Source: Choanephora cucurbitarum (taxonomy: Eukaryota > Mucoromycota > Mucoromycetes > Mucorales > Choanephoraceae). From it: a stretch of DNA of 64,000 bases. Numbering within the stretch: the stretch's first letter is position 1; each line of letters begins with the position of its first letter. Shown here piece by piece: positions 34,911 to 44,396 of this stretch. The notes beneath the pieces were generated by a model that saw only the letters and a list, made by a program, of their open reading frames with translations, searched no databases and had not been told where the DNA came from. Position numbers and translations under genes: made by a program. The DNA is taken from positions 1 through 64,000 of the forward strand of contig JAIWNI010000080.1 of NCBI GenBank assembly GCA_025331435.1, read 5' to 3'.

Positions 34911-36369
34911 TTACACGAATCTTCCGATAGCTCTTTGGTAAGGCTTAATTGAAGCACATTCTTCCCTCAGGTTTTCTGATTTAGGGTCGTCCCACTTCTT
35001 TTGTGTGATAAAGCGACGAGCTAATCGGATACACAATTCTTCGCGGTATTGAGTGTAAAGTCTACGATTGTAGTATCGCTATAGAAAAAAAAATGTAAGT
35101 GACCCATCTTCAAAAAAAAAAAGCAAAGTTACCTCAATTTGACGGGCTTGATCAGGATAAGCATGTGTTTGATGAACAATAAAGTCATTAGGCAGAACAT
35201 AATAGTCGACACCAGAGATATAAAGTTCAAACAGACAGGCGGCCTTGTTGCTACCATAACCAGAGAAACGTTCGTCACACCAAGGAGATCCTTGATTCTT
35301 GAAGATAACGTAAGGCTCATAAGAATGCTGGTAGGTTGTCACAGGATAGATTTCTCTTTCATCTCCCGTCCAACGGTCGTAATCAGTAGGAGCATGACCG
35401 GGCAACCAAAATGAATGGAACATTTCGATTTTGTTGTCTTTGTATAACTTGACCAAATCGGGCTTATTTTGGGGGAAAGTACGGTAGTCCAAGCCTTCTT
35501 CTTGCTTTGAGAATTCAAAGGCAGGGATCACAAGTGCAGCTTGACCAGAACGAAGCAGGTCCATGGCCTTGTTGTTGTTCAAGACAGAGCGGCGAATGTC
35601 AGTACAGGGATAGAAGTCAATGTCCAATTGCAACACGTATTCGGTTCGAGCAAACAACTTGGCAATGTTTCTCCAAAGGTTGAGTTCGCGGTCGAATTCA
35701 TCTCGCACAACATGAACATCTACAAATTTGCGCATGTTGGCATGCTTGTTCATAGCCTGTTGTAAGATCTCAAGAGTATAATCGCCTTCATCATCATTGG
35801 AGACATGGATAGTGGCAGAGATAGGACCTAATAACACAAAGAAGACATCAGCAATCTTGCACAACCTAATTTCCCCTTTCGATAGACTTACCTTGGTATT
35901 GTGTAGCAAGTCTTGCCAAATTTGGGATCCGATTTCTAGTTACAAGTGTAACAATAGTGATGTCTTCTTCGGTTGTGTTGAATTCAGCTTTATAGTAGTA
36001 AGGAATGATCTGTGATTGCTCGGAATAAGAAGAGAGCGCGAATGATTTGGACAAGATTTGTTCCATAGGTAAATGGTGAGCAAGTCCTATAGGATCACCC
36101 AAATGAAATGTGAGTAAACAAGATAGAGATCAGATCCTGTCAATATCTTTTCTCTTACCTCGATTATCAGACCAACTGAGATGAGTTGGGTACTCTTCAT
36201 TTGTATATAATTCTGATTCGTTTCTAAAGAAAAATGCTCTTCTAAAATGTGCACTGTTGGGCTCGTACTGATAGTATTTAGCCAAAAGCCCCAGACAGGA
36301 CAGTAAAAGGACAAGTCCCAATGCCTTAGCTCCTCTACGAGCCATAAAGGATTGCAAATCAGTGCTCAT
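34911..36369 (-). CDS. Type II membrane glycosyltransferase, GT49 (LARGE/B4GAT1-like)
   Basis: Four exons, 36369-36159, 36086-35892, 35827-35133 and 35078-34911, give 422 aa. A short cytosolic N terminus is followed by a signal anchor (ALGLVLLLSCLGLLAKYY) and a lumenal domain. EYVLQLDIDFYPCTDIR carries the DxD metal site; FHSFWLPGHAPTDYDRW, EPYVIFKNQGSPWCDERFSG and FELYISGVDYYVLPNDFIVH are the conserved blocks of the LARGE C-terminal domain and B4GAT1. It should work in the Golgi and add a sugar, perhaps glucuronic acid, to a glycan. Mucorales cell walls contain glucuronic acid polymers, so a wall role is an inference. Confidence 0.88.
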
Positions 36370-39300
36370 GATAAATAAATAAGATAAAGGAAAGCCTGAT
36401 TGAAGAAAAAAAAAGAAAATGAAAAAGTATGGAAAGAGGAGAAATAACCGTTCCTTTTTATACGTGTTTCCATTGTCGACGCTTTTGGTCAAATTCTATA
36501 AATATAACTTTGAGTCAAATGCGTTATGCTTTGTTGTAACACCAAATGCTTGCCTAAAAAAAAAAATTTTTTTTTTTATATCTAAGCCCAAACATGGCCA
36601 CAGTCGGTTCAGTGCCACTTTGACAATTATTTATTTTCGAAACAGGCTCATAACAAAAGAAACTCAAAAAAAAAAGGAGAATTTGTACTTCAAGCCAAGT
36701 CATTGGCTAGCAAGCTTTAAAAAAAAAAAGGCCGTTTCTTTCCTTGACTAGGATGCTTTGGGAAAGAGGCAAAGGTTGCTATTTTCGAGGTGAATTTTTT
36801 GCCTTTTATAGACACTCCATGTACCTTTTAAAAAAAAAGTATGTGTACCCTATACTTTGCCTTCTGGCAATCTCCAACCAATGGGAGCTACCATTTCCTT
36901 CTTGTGTGTGCTATTCTTTCCTGCATCTCTTTCTCACAAGAAGTTTCCAGGATTAAAATACTACAGTCCAAGTTGGTATGATCAATAGATGATCAGTATT
37001 AAATTTAGCTTTCCTCTTAGTTGCCCTTTCCTTTCTTTTGCAATCGTCAACTTGTGAATCAGGATTTATTACCACCATGATCTCTTAACTCAACAACAGA
37101 CTGTGTGTTCGTTAAGATGAGCCTATCTTATTGCTTCTTTTGCTATCTGATAATGTGTTATCAAAGCTCTTTTTTTTTTTGCGACACTCTTTTTCTTTTG
37201 TGTGATCTGATATTGTTTGGTACCAAATGAATATTATTTCCTGATACGTTTTTCTTTTTCGTGATTTATTCTGTCTCGTAAGATGGTATGCTTTTCCTTT
37301 TGGTGATTACAACCAGCGAACAGGTTCCTGTCTAAGAGAGCTAATTTCAATGCATTTGATATTAATCTCTTACAAAACATCTAAATTCTCTTTGAGCATC
37401 AACTACTAAGCTTCAATATCATACAGCATGCTACATTGGTTGACTCGGAAGGGAAGCATAGATAGTTGACATCATTACTTGCAAGAAATTGATCGTATGT
37501 TGCTTCCCTTCCTCTTCTCCATCTTTTGTTTGTTTTTCATATAAAACTCATATAAACCTACTTGTTCCCTGTAGTCGGATCCTGTTTAGCCGACAAAGAC
37601 AAGATACCCTGTAAGCCGCTCTCTAGTTCTCTTATGTTCTATAGGATAACCAAGAGAGGCATCTTATTGATTTGGATTGCTCATGTCGCATCCGTATTGA
37701 AGTGCTTGTCACGATAATAATAGATTACAAGAGCGCGTCTCAGGTATCTTCTGTCTCTGAAAATTTAGTTCATTATAAAAAAAGAACAGAGAGAATCCAA
37801 AGATGCTAAACATATAATATATCCACTGATGTCGTCATGATCTTGCTATAAGAGCCAGAAGATCAAACGCATTACTGCTCTGTATTCTAATGCTTTACAA
37901 GAAAACCTTTCATTTAGTTGACTATTGTTTTGCATGAATTTATTGATCTTTTTGTAGGTAATGCTGATAATACATTTATGCTAGCGCGGAAACGTTTATC
38001 CAAAAGTTAGAATGAAAAAGGCCAATAAGGGACACAATTTTTTTTTGAAGTAAGAAAAAATAGGTTGTCATTTCAATCCTAAGAGATACAGATCAAACCT
38101 TCTCTCGAAGTAACGTGAAAAGGATATTTTCGGAACAAGAAAAGTACTGAACTCAGTCAAGAATGAATTTTTTCTTCTCAGTCATCAATACAGTTATACT
38201 ATTGATTTGTCGTCATACCTGATTCGGATACCTTCTGCATTTAATGAAAACAAAGATTGTCCCACTTTTGCTATACAGTTGATAAAAAGACTACAGCAGT
38301 TCTAATTCAGTACTTGGGCAGAAACTCAATTCATGCATCAAACATCTCCTTGCTTTTTTTTGTCGTCTCTTTTGTGATTCTTTTTTCTTTAATGCAATTG
38401 AGAACCTCTTTCTTGAGCGATTCTTCATCATTCCGGAAGCCCCGTTTTCTAATTCAAGCAAGCTAAAAAAGGCATTTTTATTTTCAAGCTTTATTGGACT
38501 CTAATCATACACATTGTTATGAGGCAAGTATTAGTTAAAGAAAAGTTAAATCACAATGCAAGTGAAAAAAAAAAGTTGATTCTTTACTGCCTTTCACTTT
38601 GTGGTCATCCATCACATTGGCAGACAGACAGAATAAGCTGCGCTAGTGGCTTTTAAACCAGGTCCCTGTTATTACCTTGTATTTATTTTTAGCTTTTTAT
38701 ACCTTTGTGTTCATTATCAAATGATACAACCTGGCACAAGTGCTTCTGCGTATATCTAAAATTTCGCCTGTTAAATTATTTTAGGCCATGCTTGGTTACA
38801 AAGCTTCCTGTCTTGCATAGCATACAACGACACAAAAATTCCCATCTCAAGCTCTCATTATATATCGATCAAAATCACGCATCAATTCGTAAGAACAAAA
38901 GTCTAAATTTGCCAAAAACTGCCCGCTCTAAATTCACAGGTTGCCGAAGTGAAGGATAAAGAAGTGGTGGTCGCCCGCCTATGACTTGAACTCTTTTAGA
39001 AGAAACTCAATTCGCAACTTCCAAAAGATTCACTAGAAAAATCGAATGATGAAGCTTGCATTAGAAGATACTAAGGGACCACAAAAGTTATTTGTACAAT
39101 TGAATTTGAAAGCAAAGCGTAGCTAGAAAGCCCAATGCCACCACTTCTTCATCTTTCGCTTCGGTAACTTGTGGATTTATTTTTGAAGAGATAAATACGC
39201 ATGCTTACTGGATATAACACATAACATGTATTTGATTGATTAATAAGCTACACTACAATGATGACAATAAAGGATTAAATCTATAAAAGAAAGTTATTCA

Positions 39301-39710
39301 TGGCCAGGAGCAGCATTGACTTCAGTTCTCCTTCTATTTGATCAGTTGGTGGTATATACCCACATTTAAACAAATTGAAATAACTCATCAGGCAATTGCA
39401 ATCAGGCTCAACTCTTCTGTAGATAATTGCTACTTGAGAGGTGTTATATTAGTAAGCTGTTGCAATTGATTGATGTATTTGCTTGAGGCGCAGGTAAATC
39501 AGCATGCTTTTTGAGGCAATGGAATTTAATTTCTCTTGTTTCTTTGGCGGTGAAATACTAAGTTGCATCAGTTGTGTCCATACAAAGGGAATGAACAGGA
39601 CTAGAATTGAGTTAGCATTATGTCTATTTTTATGATAACATTTCAAGCTTACTGCTCAAAATTACAATTTTTGCCTTTGTTTTTTAATGTGCCTGAATCA
39701 ATCTCCACAT
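36370..39710. other. 3.3-kb gene-poor region
   Basis: Promoter side of the GT49 gene, then long AT-rich DNA without a supportable gene. Open frames are short and lack domains. It adjoins the DIRS element and probably contains decayed mobile sequence, but no repeat could be matched within the window. Confidence 0.5.
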
Positions 39711-39749
39711 TACCGACGTTGATGAGACGAAGACTGAAAATGTGGTACA
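39711..39749 (+). repeat. DIRS left terminal extension
   Basis: 39 nt copied in reverse complement at 39951-39989 in the internal complementary region. Its end marks the left boundary. Confidence 0.9.
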
Positions 39750-39826
39750 TGCTCTCTGAGCCACGCTTTATTTTCCTTTAAATATAATAAAAAAAATAAT
39801 AAATACCCTTTTCCCTTATATCTTTC
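39739..39826 (+). repeat. DIRS left inverted terminal repeat (88 bp)
   Basis: Identical in reverse complement to 43979-44066, including an 8-nt A run. It is followed by a poly-T tract (about 39849-39867) before the recombinase stop. Confidence 0.95.
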
Positions 39827-39916
39827 GTGCTAAGCACTTCAATTCAATTTTTTTTTTTTTTTTTTTTGAGGGGAGGGTAAACTAAGTAATAATAAAAAAT
39901 AACAATATAAGAGTCA

Positions 39917-42900
39917 CTAGAAGAAACGAGACCAGAAAGAGGGGCGGGTGTGTACCACATTTTCAGTCTTCGTCTCATCAACGTCGGTATTGCTTGTCGT
40001 ACCTAAAGCAATCCTTGTTGACTCGACTCCAACTTCCAATGTGGTATTGTTCTCCGTAGAAAAAATTGAATTTGCAATCTGAGTACTTGAAGCCTGTTGG
40101 GTGATCGGTTTGTAGTAGTGCTTTTCAAACGTGTTGGAATGAAGGCTCCAGTTTGCATGTTGTTTTACGGCATCCACCGAAGAACCTTTTTCAACCGCTT
40201 TTGTGCTAGAGGCCGAGCGAACAGAATGTGGTTTGTAAGTCCTGGTATCTATGCCAGCTTTTTGCATCGAGGTCTTGATCCATGAGGACAGAGTGGAAGG
40301 ACGGATGGAATTGACCTGTTCTATATCTTCAATGTGTGCTAGAAAGTAAGTGTGATCCGCTGGTAGCCGGACTCGAAGAGGTTTTGATTTCTCTGTAAAT
40401 AGGTATGCAGTTCTCACCGGACAGAGTTCTTCAACTTCTATCAACCCTAGCGTACAGGTTTTCACCTGAGTTTCCTTTGCTTCTCGAAAATGAAGTGTCA
40501 AGGAAATCGGCTTGTCTTGGGACCAATCAAATAAAACATCTCTGAATTGAAGTCGTCCGACATCAGATCTAGGACGAGCCATTGTTGAGAGGCAGACTAA
40601 GAGGACTGTCTTCTGCTGAAGATCGTACAAGGAGAGGTTTTCAGATGAGGCATAGTTGGCCAGGATGTAGGACACCATAATGTCTGTATCCCAAGTTCTT
40701 AGTTGTGCGGTAGAGGGTATTCGGACTTCTTGAAGTTTCTTAGACCTGAAAAATTCTTGGATCAAATCAACTTCTGCAATTGGAGTTTTATCAGGGTGTA
40801 GGGATCGGAACACGGATGCAATAGAAGAACGGAAACCATTCAACGTGGAGTAGGCGTATGATCGGTTATCTGTGAGAAATTGGAGAACAGCTAGAGTATT
40901 GTATTCTTTGGGATCTATTTGGGGAGCTTGTTGACTACACCAAGTCACCCATTTATTCCAGTACATGTTGTAGTGTTTGTTTGTTGTATTTCTTCTGCTA
41001 TGCTCTAAAAATCGTGCTGATGTCTCATTGATACCTTGTTCCTTACGCTTTTCCCGGATAGTTTCCATGCGACCATTTTCCACTTGCCCATTTGAAATGG
41101 GAAGGGGGGTGATAATTGATTCATCTGTAGTAACATGGGGAACCAGTGTTGTGTTGGCCAGTATGGAGAGATCAGTACTGCTGACTGTAACTTCTCTCGT
41201 TTCATCTTCTGTAGGACCTTCGGGATCAACTTCCACGGTGGGAACAGGTAAAGACCCCTGTGTGGCCACTGTTGATGGAGTGCGTCCGTCGCTTGCGCCT
41301 CCGGGTCCGGTCGTAGACTCCAGAAGTGTGGGAGTTTTGTATTCTGGCGTGATGCAAAGGCATCCATTGTCAGAGGTCCGAATCTGTGCTGTATCGACTG
41401 GAAGGTTTTCCAGGGGATTGCTGCTTCGTATAACGGCTTCTTCGGCATTCGGCTTAGTTGATCCGCTGCTATGTTCTCCACACCTGGAATATGATGGTAG
41501 GTCACTTGGAGATTGTACTTGTTGCAGAGATCTTGTATCTGTACGGCAAGCTCTTGCAGCAAAATCGAGGTAGTTCCCCCTGATTTTGTGGTATACTTCA
41601 ATGCTGTTTTGTTGTCCGAAAATACTTCGATTGTCTGTCCGTGGTATTTTTTGGCATGCAGCTTCAAAGCGAAAAATATTGCTTTTAGTTCTCGCACGTT
41701 TATAGAGGTTACCTGCTCTTCCTCTGTCCAAAATCCGAATGTCTTCATGTCTTTGGACGATATTCCCCATCCCGTGTCTGATGAGTCTGTGTAAATGGTG
41801 ATGCTGGGTTTCGCAATCGGCAGTGTTTGAATCGGAAGGCCATTCTTTTGTGATGCAAACTGCTTCCACCATCTCAGTTCCTCCTTTGCTTGTTCGCTGA
41901 TAAGATAGGGTCCGTCCCAGTTCTTGTGTTGACGTAAGTTGTGTGCCAGATCTCTTTGAAGGTATCGAATGTGTAATAGGGCTTCCCCTATTGCTGGTAT
42001 CACCGAAGTCATCTTCCCTAGGAGTCCTGCGAACCATCGACAGCTCTGTGTTGAAGTCAGTTCGAGGCTCTTTTTGACTCGTTGGATGATCTTTTGCATT
42101 TTGGTTTGCGGAACGGTGATGATCATTTTTTTTGAGTTGAATTGAAAACCTAAAAAGTCTTGGATTCTTGACGGTGTAAAGACACTTTTTTCCCTGTTGA
42201 TTAGGAAACCTAGTCGCTCTAAATGCGATATCACTCGAGTTGTTAGCTCCATTAGTCTTTTTGGATGTTTTTCTAGAAGACAAATGTCGTCTAAATAATA
42301 TACCAGACGAACTCCTTGCTTTCGTAGGGGTTCCAGAGCAAAGCGCATTAACTTGCTGAACACTCTCGGAGCAACGCTGAGACCGAATGCGAGAGTTTTG
42401 TATTGATACACCGTCCCTTGATGTTGAAAAGTGAGGAATTGACGAGATTGTTGGTGAATTGGTACAACGACATATGCGTCTTTTAGATCGATCTTGCACA
42501 TGAGGTCGTCTTTTTCTAATATGTCTCTTAAAGCGGGAATTCCTTCCATTTTGAAATGGTTGCATTGCACAAATTTGTTCAACTTTTGACAGTCCAAAAT
42601 GGGTCGTCGTTTGTTGGGTTCTTTTATTGTGAAAAAATTTGATAGAAAGTTTTTGCTTTGGGAAGGAGAGGTTTCGATAATTCCTGCTGTAAGGAACTTC
42701 TCTACCGCTGCTGAAACAGCTTCCGTTTCGATTGCGTTTAAAGACATGTGTGAGGGTTTCCAAGGCATCGGCTTGTGAGCCCATTGAATTTGAAAACCTT
42801 GTGAAACTACTGAAATCGGCCATTGGTGGGAGGTGATTTGTGTCCAATTGTGTTGAAAGTGTTGGAGTCTGCCCCCAGGAAGGATTCCATCCTGGGTTAC

Positions 42901-43936
42901 TGTGTAATGATGAGATGAATGTTGAAGTTGTTGAAAAGGTGCTGTCGGTTGTATCGGTTGTGTCGGTTGTATCGGTTGTGTTGGTAATGTTGTAGATGGT
43001 AGTGGGAGGTGGTACTGCAATGTATTTGGTGGAACTGGTAGAAGGTTGGAAGTTACACTTAGTTGCGTTATTGGGGTGTGTTGTTGTTGTTGTTGTTGTT
43101 GTGGTTGTTGCTGTTGTTGTTGTGTTGGTGATACTTTGGGGAATGGCTGAAGGTTGGTTTGTTGTGGTTGTCGAAGAATCTTGGGGCCCCACCTCGGCCC
43201 CGTCCTCCAAAATGCTGATGTCCATTTCCTCCTCTGTGATTGTTGTATCTACCTCTGGAGGAGGTTTGTGGGTGGGCTGCTGCTCGCAAGAGGCTTTGCT
43301 GGAATCGTCTCTCGTTGTACTGTTCCATGAAATCTTGGTCAAAGGCTTCTTTCTTACCTGAAGCATCACTGCGGCGCCCTTGTATCTGGAGACCTGGAGG
43401 TGGTCTAATTGCTTTGTATGTAATGTCTCTGGCATCTTCATCATAATTTTTTGCTGCGATCCATGATAGGATAGCCAGACGTTTGGCACCTTCAATGACC
43501 GTCCCCAAAAGTGCTTGTACTTCGTCATGGTTGAGCGAAGTCTGGTTGTTGAACAGGAGAAGTTGTTGTTCATATAATTCTGTTGCTGCTCTGGCTGTAA
43601 GGCGGCAGTGGTCCGCATGCTTGTATGTATTGGTGACCATTTGATAGGCATCCATTGGGTGATGTTTAAGTCGTTGGATAAACTCTTTGTTGGTAGTTTC
43701 TCCCCGGGTCCATTCTTCATGGTAGTAGTGTTGAATTTGTCGTTTGTATTGCTGTATATTCTGATTAAGCTCTGGAGTGGGGGTTTCGTCCAGGATTGTT
43801 TGGATGTCAAGGGGTAAATCTCGTGCATTAGATGCTGTTTCGCGGTCTTGGCGGGACTGTTGCTGCCATTCTTTGAAGAGCTCGAAGGCCTGTTCTTTTG
43901 TGAACATGATTGGTTGTTCTTGGGGAGATGTATCAT
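39917..43936 (-). CDS. DIRS tyrosine recombinase (in a 1339-codon open frame)
   Basis: The recombinase is the C-terminal third, roughly 39917-41050: an N-terminal core-binding region with NKHYNMYWNKWVTWC, then the catalytic domain with Arg in ARPRSDVGRLQF, HSVR box (H-x-x-R) and the terminal Tyr region HSNTFEKHYYKP. This is the R-H-R-Y set of DIRS integrases. The frame is open without a stop up to 43936, across the RT and gag ORFs, but those upstream residues (Ser/Thr/Asn/Arg-rich) show no domain and are probably the shadow of the other frames. The real start of the recombinase is unknown. The last about 40 codons are encoded by the internal complementary region. Confidence 0.88.
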   Translation of the reverse strand: MIHLPKNNQSCSQKNRPSSSSKNGSNSPAKTAKQHLMHEIYPLTSKQSWTKPPLQSLIRIYSNTNDKFNTTTMKNGPGEKLPTKSLSNDLNITQWMPIKWSPIHTSMRTTAALQPEQQQNYMNNNFSCSTTRLRSTMTKYKHFWGRSLKVPNVWLSYHGSQQKIMMKMPETLHTKQLDHLQVSRYKGAAVMLQVRKKPLTKISWNSTTRDDSSKASCEQQPTHKPPPEVDTTITEEEMDISILEDGAEVGPQDSSTTTTNQPSAIPQSITNTTTTATTTTTTTTTTHPNNATKCNFQPSTSSTKYIAVPPPTTIYNITNTTDTTDTTDTTDSTFSTTSTFISSLHSNPGWNPSWGQTPTLSTQLDTNHLPPMADFSSFTRFSNSMGSQADALETLTHVFKRNRNGSCFSSGREVPYSRNYRNLSFPKQKLSIKFFHNKRTQQTTTHFGLSKVEQICAMQPFQNGRNSRFKRHIRKRRPHVQDRSKRRICRCTNSPTISSIPHFSTSRDGVSIQNSRIRSQRCSESVQQVNALCSGTPTKARSSSGILFRRHLSSRKTSKKTNGANNSSDIAFRATRFPNQQGKKCLYTVKNPRLFRFSIQLKKNDHHRSANQNAKDHPTSQKEPRTDFNTELSMVRRTPREDDFGDTSNRGSPITHSIPSKRSGTQLTSTQELGRTLSYQRTSKGGTEMVEAVCITKEWPSDSNTADCETQHHHLHRLIRHGMGNIVQRHEDIRILDRGRAGNLYKRARTKSNIFRFEAACQKIPRTDNRSIFGQQNSIEVYHKIRGNYLDFAARACRTDTRSLQQVQSPSDLPSYSRCGEHSSGSTKPNAEEAVIRSSNPLENLPVDTAQIRTSDNGCLCITPEYKTPTLLESTTGPGGASDGRTPSTVATQGSLPVPTVEVDPEGPTEDETREVTVSSTDLSILANTTLVPHVTTDESIITPLPISNGQVENGRMETIREKRKEQGINETSARFLEHSRRNTTNKHYNMYWNKWVTWCSQQAPQIDPKEYNTLAVLQFLTDNRSYAYSTLNGFRSSIASVFRSLHPDKTPIAEVDLIQEFFRSKKLQEVRIPSTAQLRTWDTDIMVSYILANYASSENLSLYDLQQKTVLLVCLSTMARPRSDVGRLQFRDVLFDWSQDKPISLTLHFREAKETQVKTCTLGLIEVEELCPVRTAYLFTEKSKPLRVRLPADHTYFLAHIEDIEQVNSIRPSTLSSWIKTSMQKAGIDTRTYKPHSVRSASSTKAVEKGSSVDAVKQHANWSLHSNTFEKHYYKPITQQASSTQIANSIFSTENNTTLEVGVESTRIALGTTSNTDVDETKTENVVHTRPSFWSRFF
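39951..40046. repeat. DIRS internal complementary region
   Basis: 39951-39989 is the reverse complement of 39711-39749, and 39990-40046 of 44058-44114, without mismatch. The two halves join directly, reproducing the expected junction of a circularised copy. Confidence 0.93.
41005..43020 (-). CDS. DIRS reverse transcriptase and RNase H
   Basis: About 670 codons. The RT part has PILDCQKLNKFV, KIDLKDAYVVVPIH, the LAFGLSVAPRVFSK block and the active site YYLDDICLL. RNase H follows with TIYTDSSDTGWG, INVRELKAIFFAL, VFSDNKTALKY and IAADQLSRM, giving the D-E-D-D set. The upstream in-frame triplets, including TTG at 43020, are open past the gag stop but contain no ATG; the first Met lies well inside, close to the RT core. 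Expression by a -1 shift from the gag frame or by splicing is therefore likely. The frame is intact. Confidence 0.92.
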   Translation of the reverse strand: MQYHLPLPSTTLPTQPIQPTQPIQPTAPFQQLQHSSHHYTVTQDGILPGGRLQHFQHNWTQITSHQWPISVVSQGFQIQWAHKPMPWKPSHMSLNAIETEAVSAAVEKFLTAGIIETSPSQSKNFLSNFFTIKEPNKRRPILDCQKLNKFVQCNHFKMEGIPALRDILEKDDLMCKIDLKDAYVVVPIHQQSRQFLTFQHQGTVYQYKTLAFGLSVAPRVFSKLMRFALEPLRKQGVRLVYYLDDICLLEKHPKRLMELTTRVISHLERLGFLINREKSVFTPSRIQDFLGFQFNSKKMIITVPQTKMQKIIQRVKKSLELTSTQSCRWFAGLLGKMTSVIPAIGEALLHIRYLQRDLAHNLRQHKNWDGPYLISEQAKEELRWWKQFASQKNGLPIQTLPIAKPSITIYTDSSDTGWGISSKDMKTFGFWTEEEQVTSINVRELKAIFFALKLHAKKYHGQTIEVFSDNKTALKYTTKSGGTTSILLQELAVQIQDLCNKYNLQVTYHHIPGVENIAADQLSRMPKKPLYEAAIPWKTFQSIQHRFGPLTMDAFASRQNTKLPHFWSLRPDPEAQATDALHQQWPHRGLYLFPPWKLIPKVLQKMKREKLQSAVLISPYWPTQHWFPMLLQMNQLSPPFPFQMGKWKMVAWKLSGKSVRNKVSMRHQHDF

Positions 43937-43955
43937 TTGGAGTGTTATCAGTCAT
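43068..43955 (-). CDS. DIRS gag-like protein
   Basis: 295 aa from an ATG at 43955. The N-terminal half is helical and acidic/Gln-rich. The C-terminal part carries RGG-type RNA-binding repeats (HFGGRGRGGAPRFF) and ends in a His/Asn-rich tract encoded by AAC repeats. No zinc knuckle is seen. It should package the element RNA. It ends 47 nt before the first alternative start of the RT frame, which is in the -1 frame relative to it. Confidence 0.85.
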   Translation of the reverse strand: MTDNTPNDTSPQEQPIMFTKEQAFELFKEWQQQSRQDRETASNARDLPLDIQTILDETPTPELNQNIQQYKRQIQHYYHEEWTRGETTNKEFIQRLKHHPMDAYQMVTNTYKHADHCRLTARAATELYEQQLLLFNNQTSLNHDEVQALLGTVIEGAKRLAILSWIAAKNYDEDARDITYKAIRPPPGLQIQGRRSDASGKKEAFDQDFMEQYNERRFQQSLLRAAAHPQTSSRGRYNNHRGGNGHQHFGGRGRGGAPRFFDNHNKPTFSHSPKYHQHNNNSNNHNNNNNNNTPQ

Positions 43956-43978
43956 AGTTCTCCACGGTGCGCGGCTTA

Positions 43979-44066
43979 GAAAGATATAAGGGAAAAGGGT
44001 ATTTATTATTTTTTTTATTATATTTAAAGGAAAATAAAGCGTGGCTCAGAGAGCATGTACCACATT
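43979..44066 (-). repeat. DIRS right inverted terminal repeat (88 bp)
   Basis: Exact reverse complement of 39739-39826. Confidence 0.95.
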
Positions 44067-44114
44067 GGAAGTTGGAGTCGAGTCAACAAGGATTGCTTTA
44101 GGTACGACAAGCAA
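44058..44114 (-). repeat. DIRS right terminal extension
   Basis: 57 nt copied in reverse complement at 39990-40046. Its end marks the right boundary. Confidence 0.9.
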
Positions 44115-44396
44115 TTTACTTTCTTCAAGTTTTTTCGAACCTGTTTTTAATCAGAGAGCATATCCTTCTGTTGAGGTGATTAGAGAACCAGTTGTCTTGC
44201 TGCTAGCCCGTTTTCCCTAAGAGTTCTTCCGTCAAATATTGTGAAGCCAGTCTTTTCTCAAAGAGCAACTTTTGACTTATAACGAAGAATGTTAGTAAGA
44301 AACGCATACGAAGTAAGTAAATATATACGCAAGTAGTGTTCATCGAATCTAAAATGGAAGTAACTTCAGCATTCCAAGATCTCTTATAAACACACA

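Larger units (their letters stand above)
39711..44114 (-). mobile_element. Complete DIRS-type tyrosine-recombinase retrotransposon
   Basis: A 4.4-kb element read on the minus strand. Order from its 5' end: gag-like ORF, reverse transcriptase/RNase H ORF, tyrosine recombinase frame. It has 88-bp inverted terminal repeats (39739-39826 and 43979-44066) that are identical, unique terminal extensions, and an internal complementary region (39951-40046) whose halves are exact reverse complements of the left end (39711-39749) and right end (44058-44114). This is the defining structure of DIRS elements, which replicate through a circular DNA intermediate and integrate by a recombinase without target duplications. 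No duplication is seen at the ends. All three frames are open, so the copy looks young. Confidence 0.93.

Noticed and set aside
37497..37760. ORF start encoding a signal peptide-like MLLPFLFSIFCLFFI with Cys/Lys-rich codons after a possible intron
   Set aside because: Splice phases do not close without a stop; no family recognised.
40977..41573. A 198-codon plus-strand ORF, and other plus-strand ORFs inside the DIRS element
   Set aside because: They are antisense shadows of the RT and recombinase frames and show no domain.
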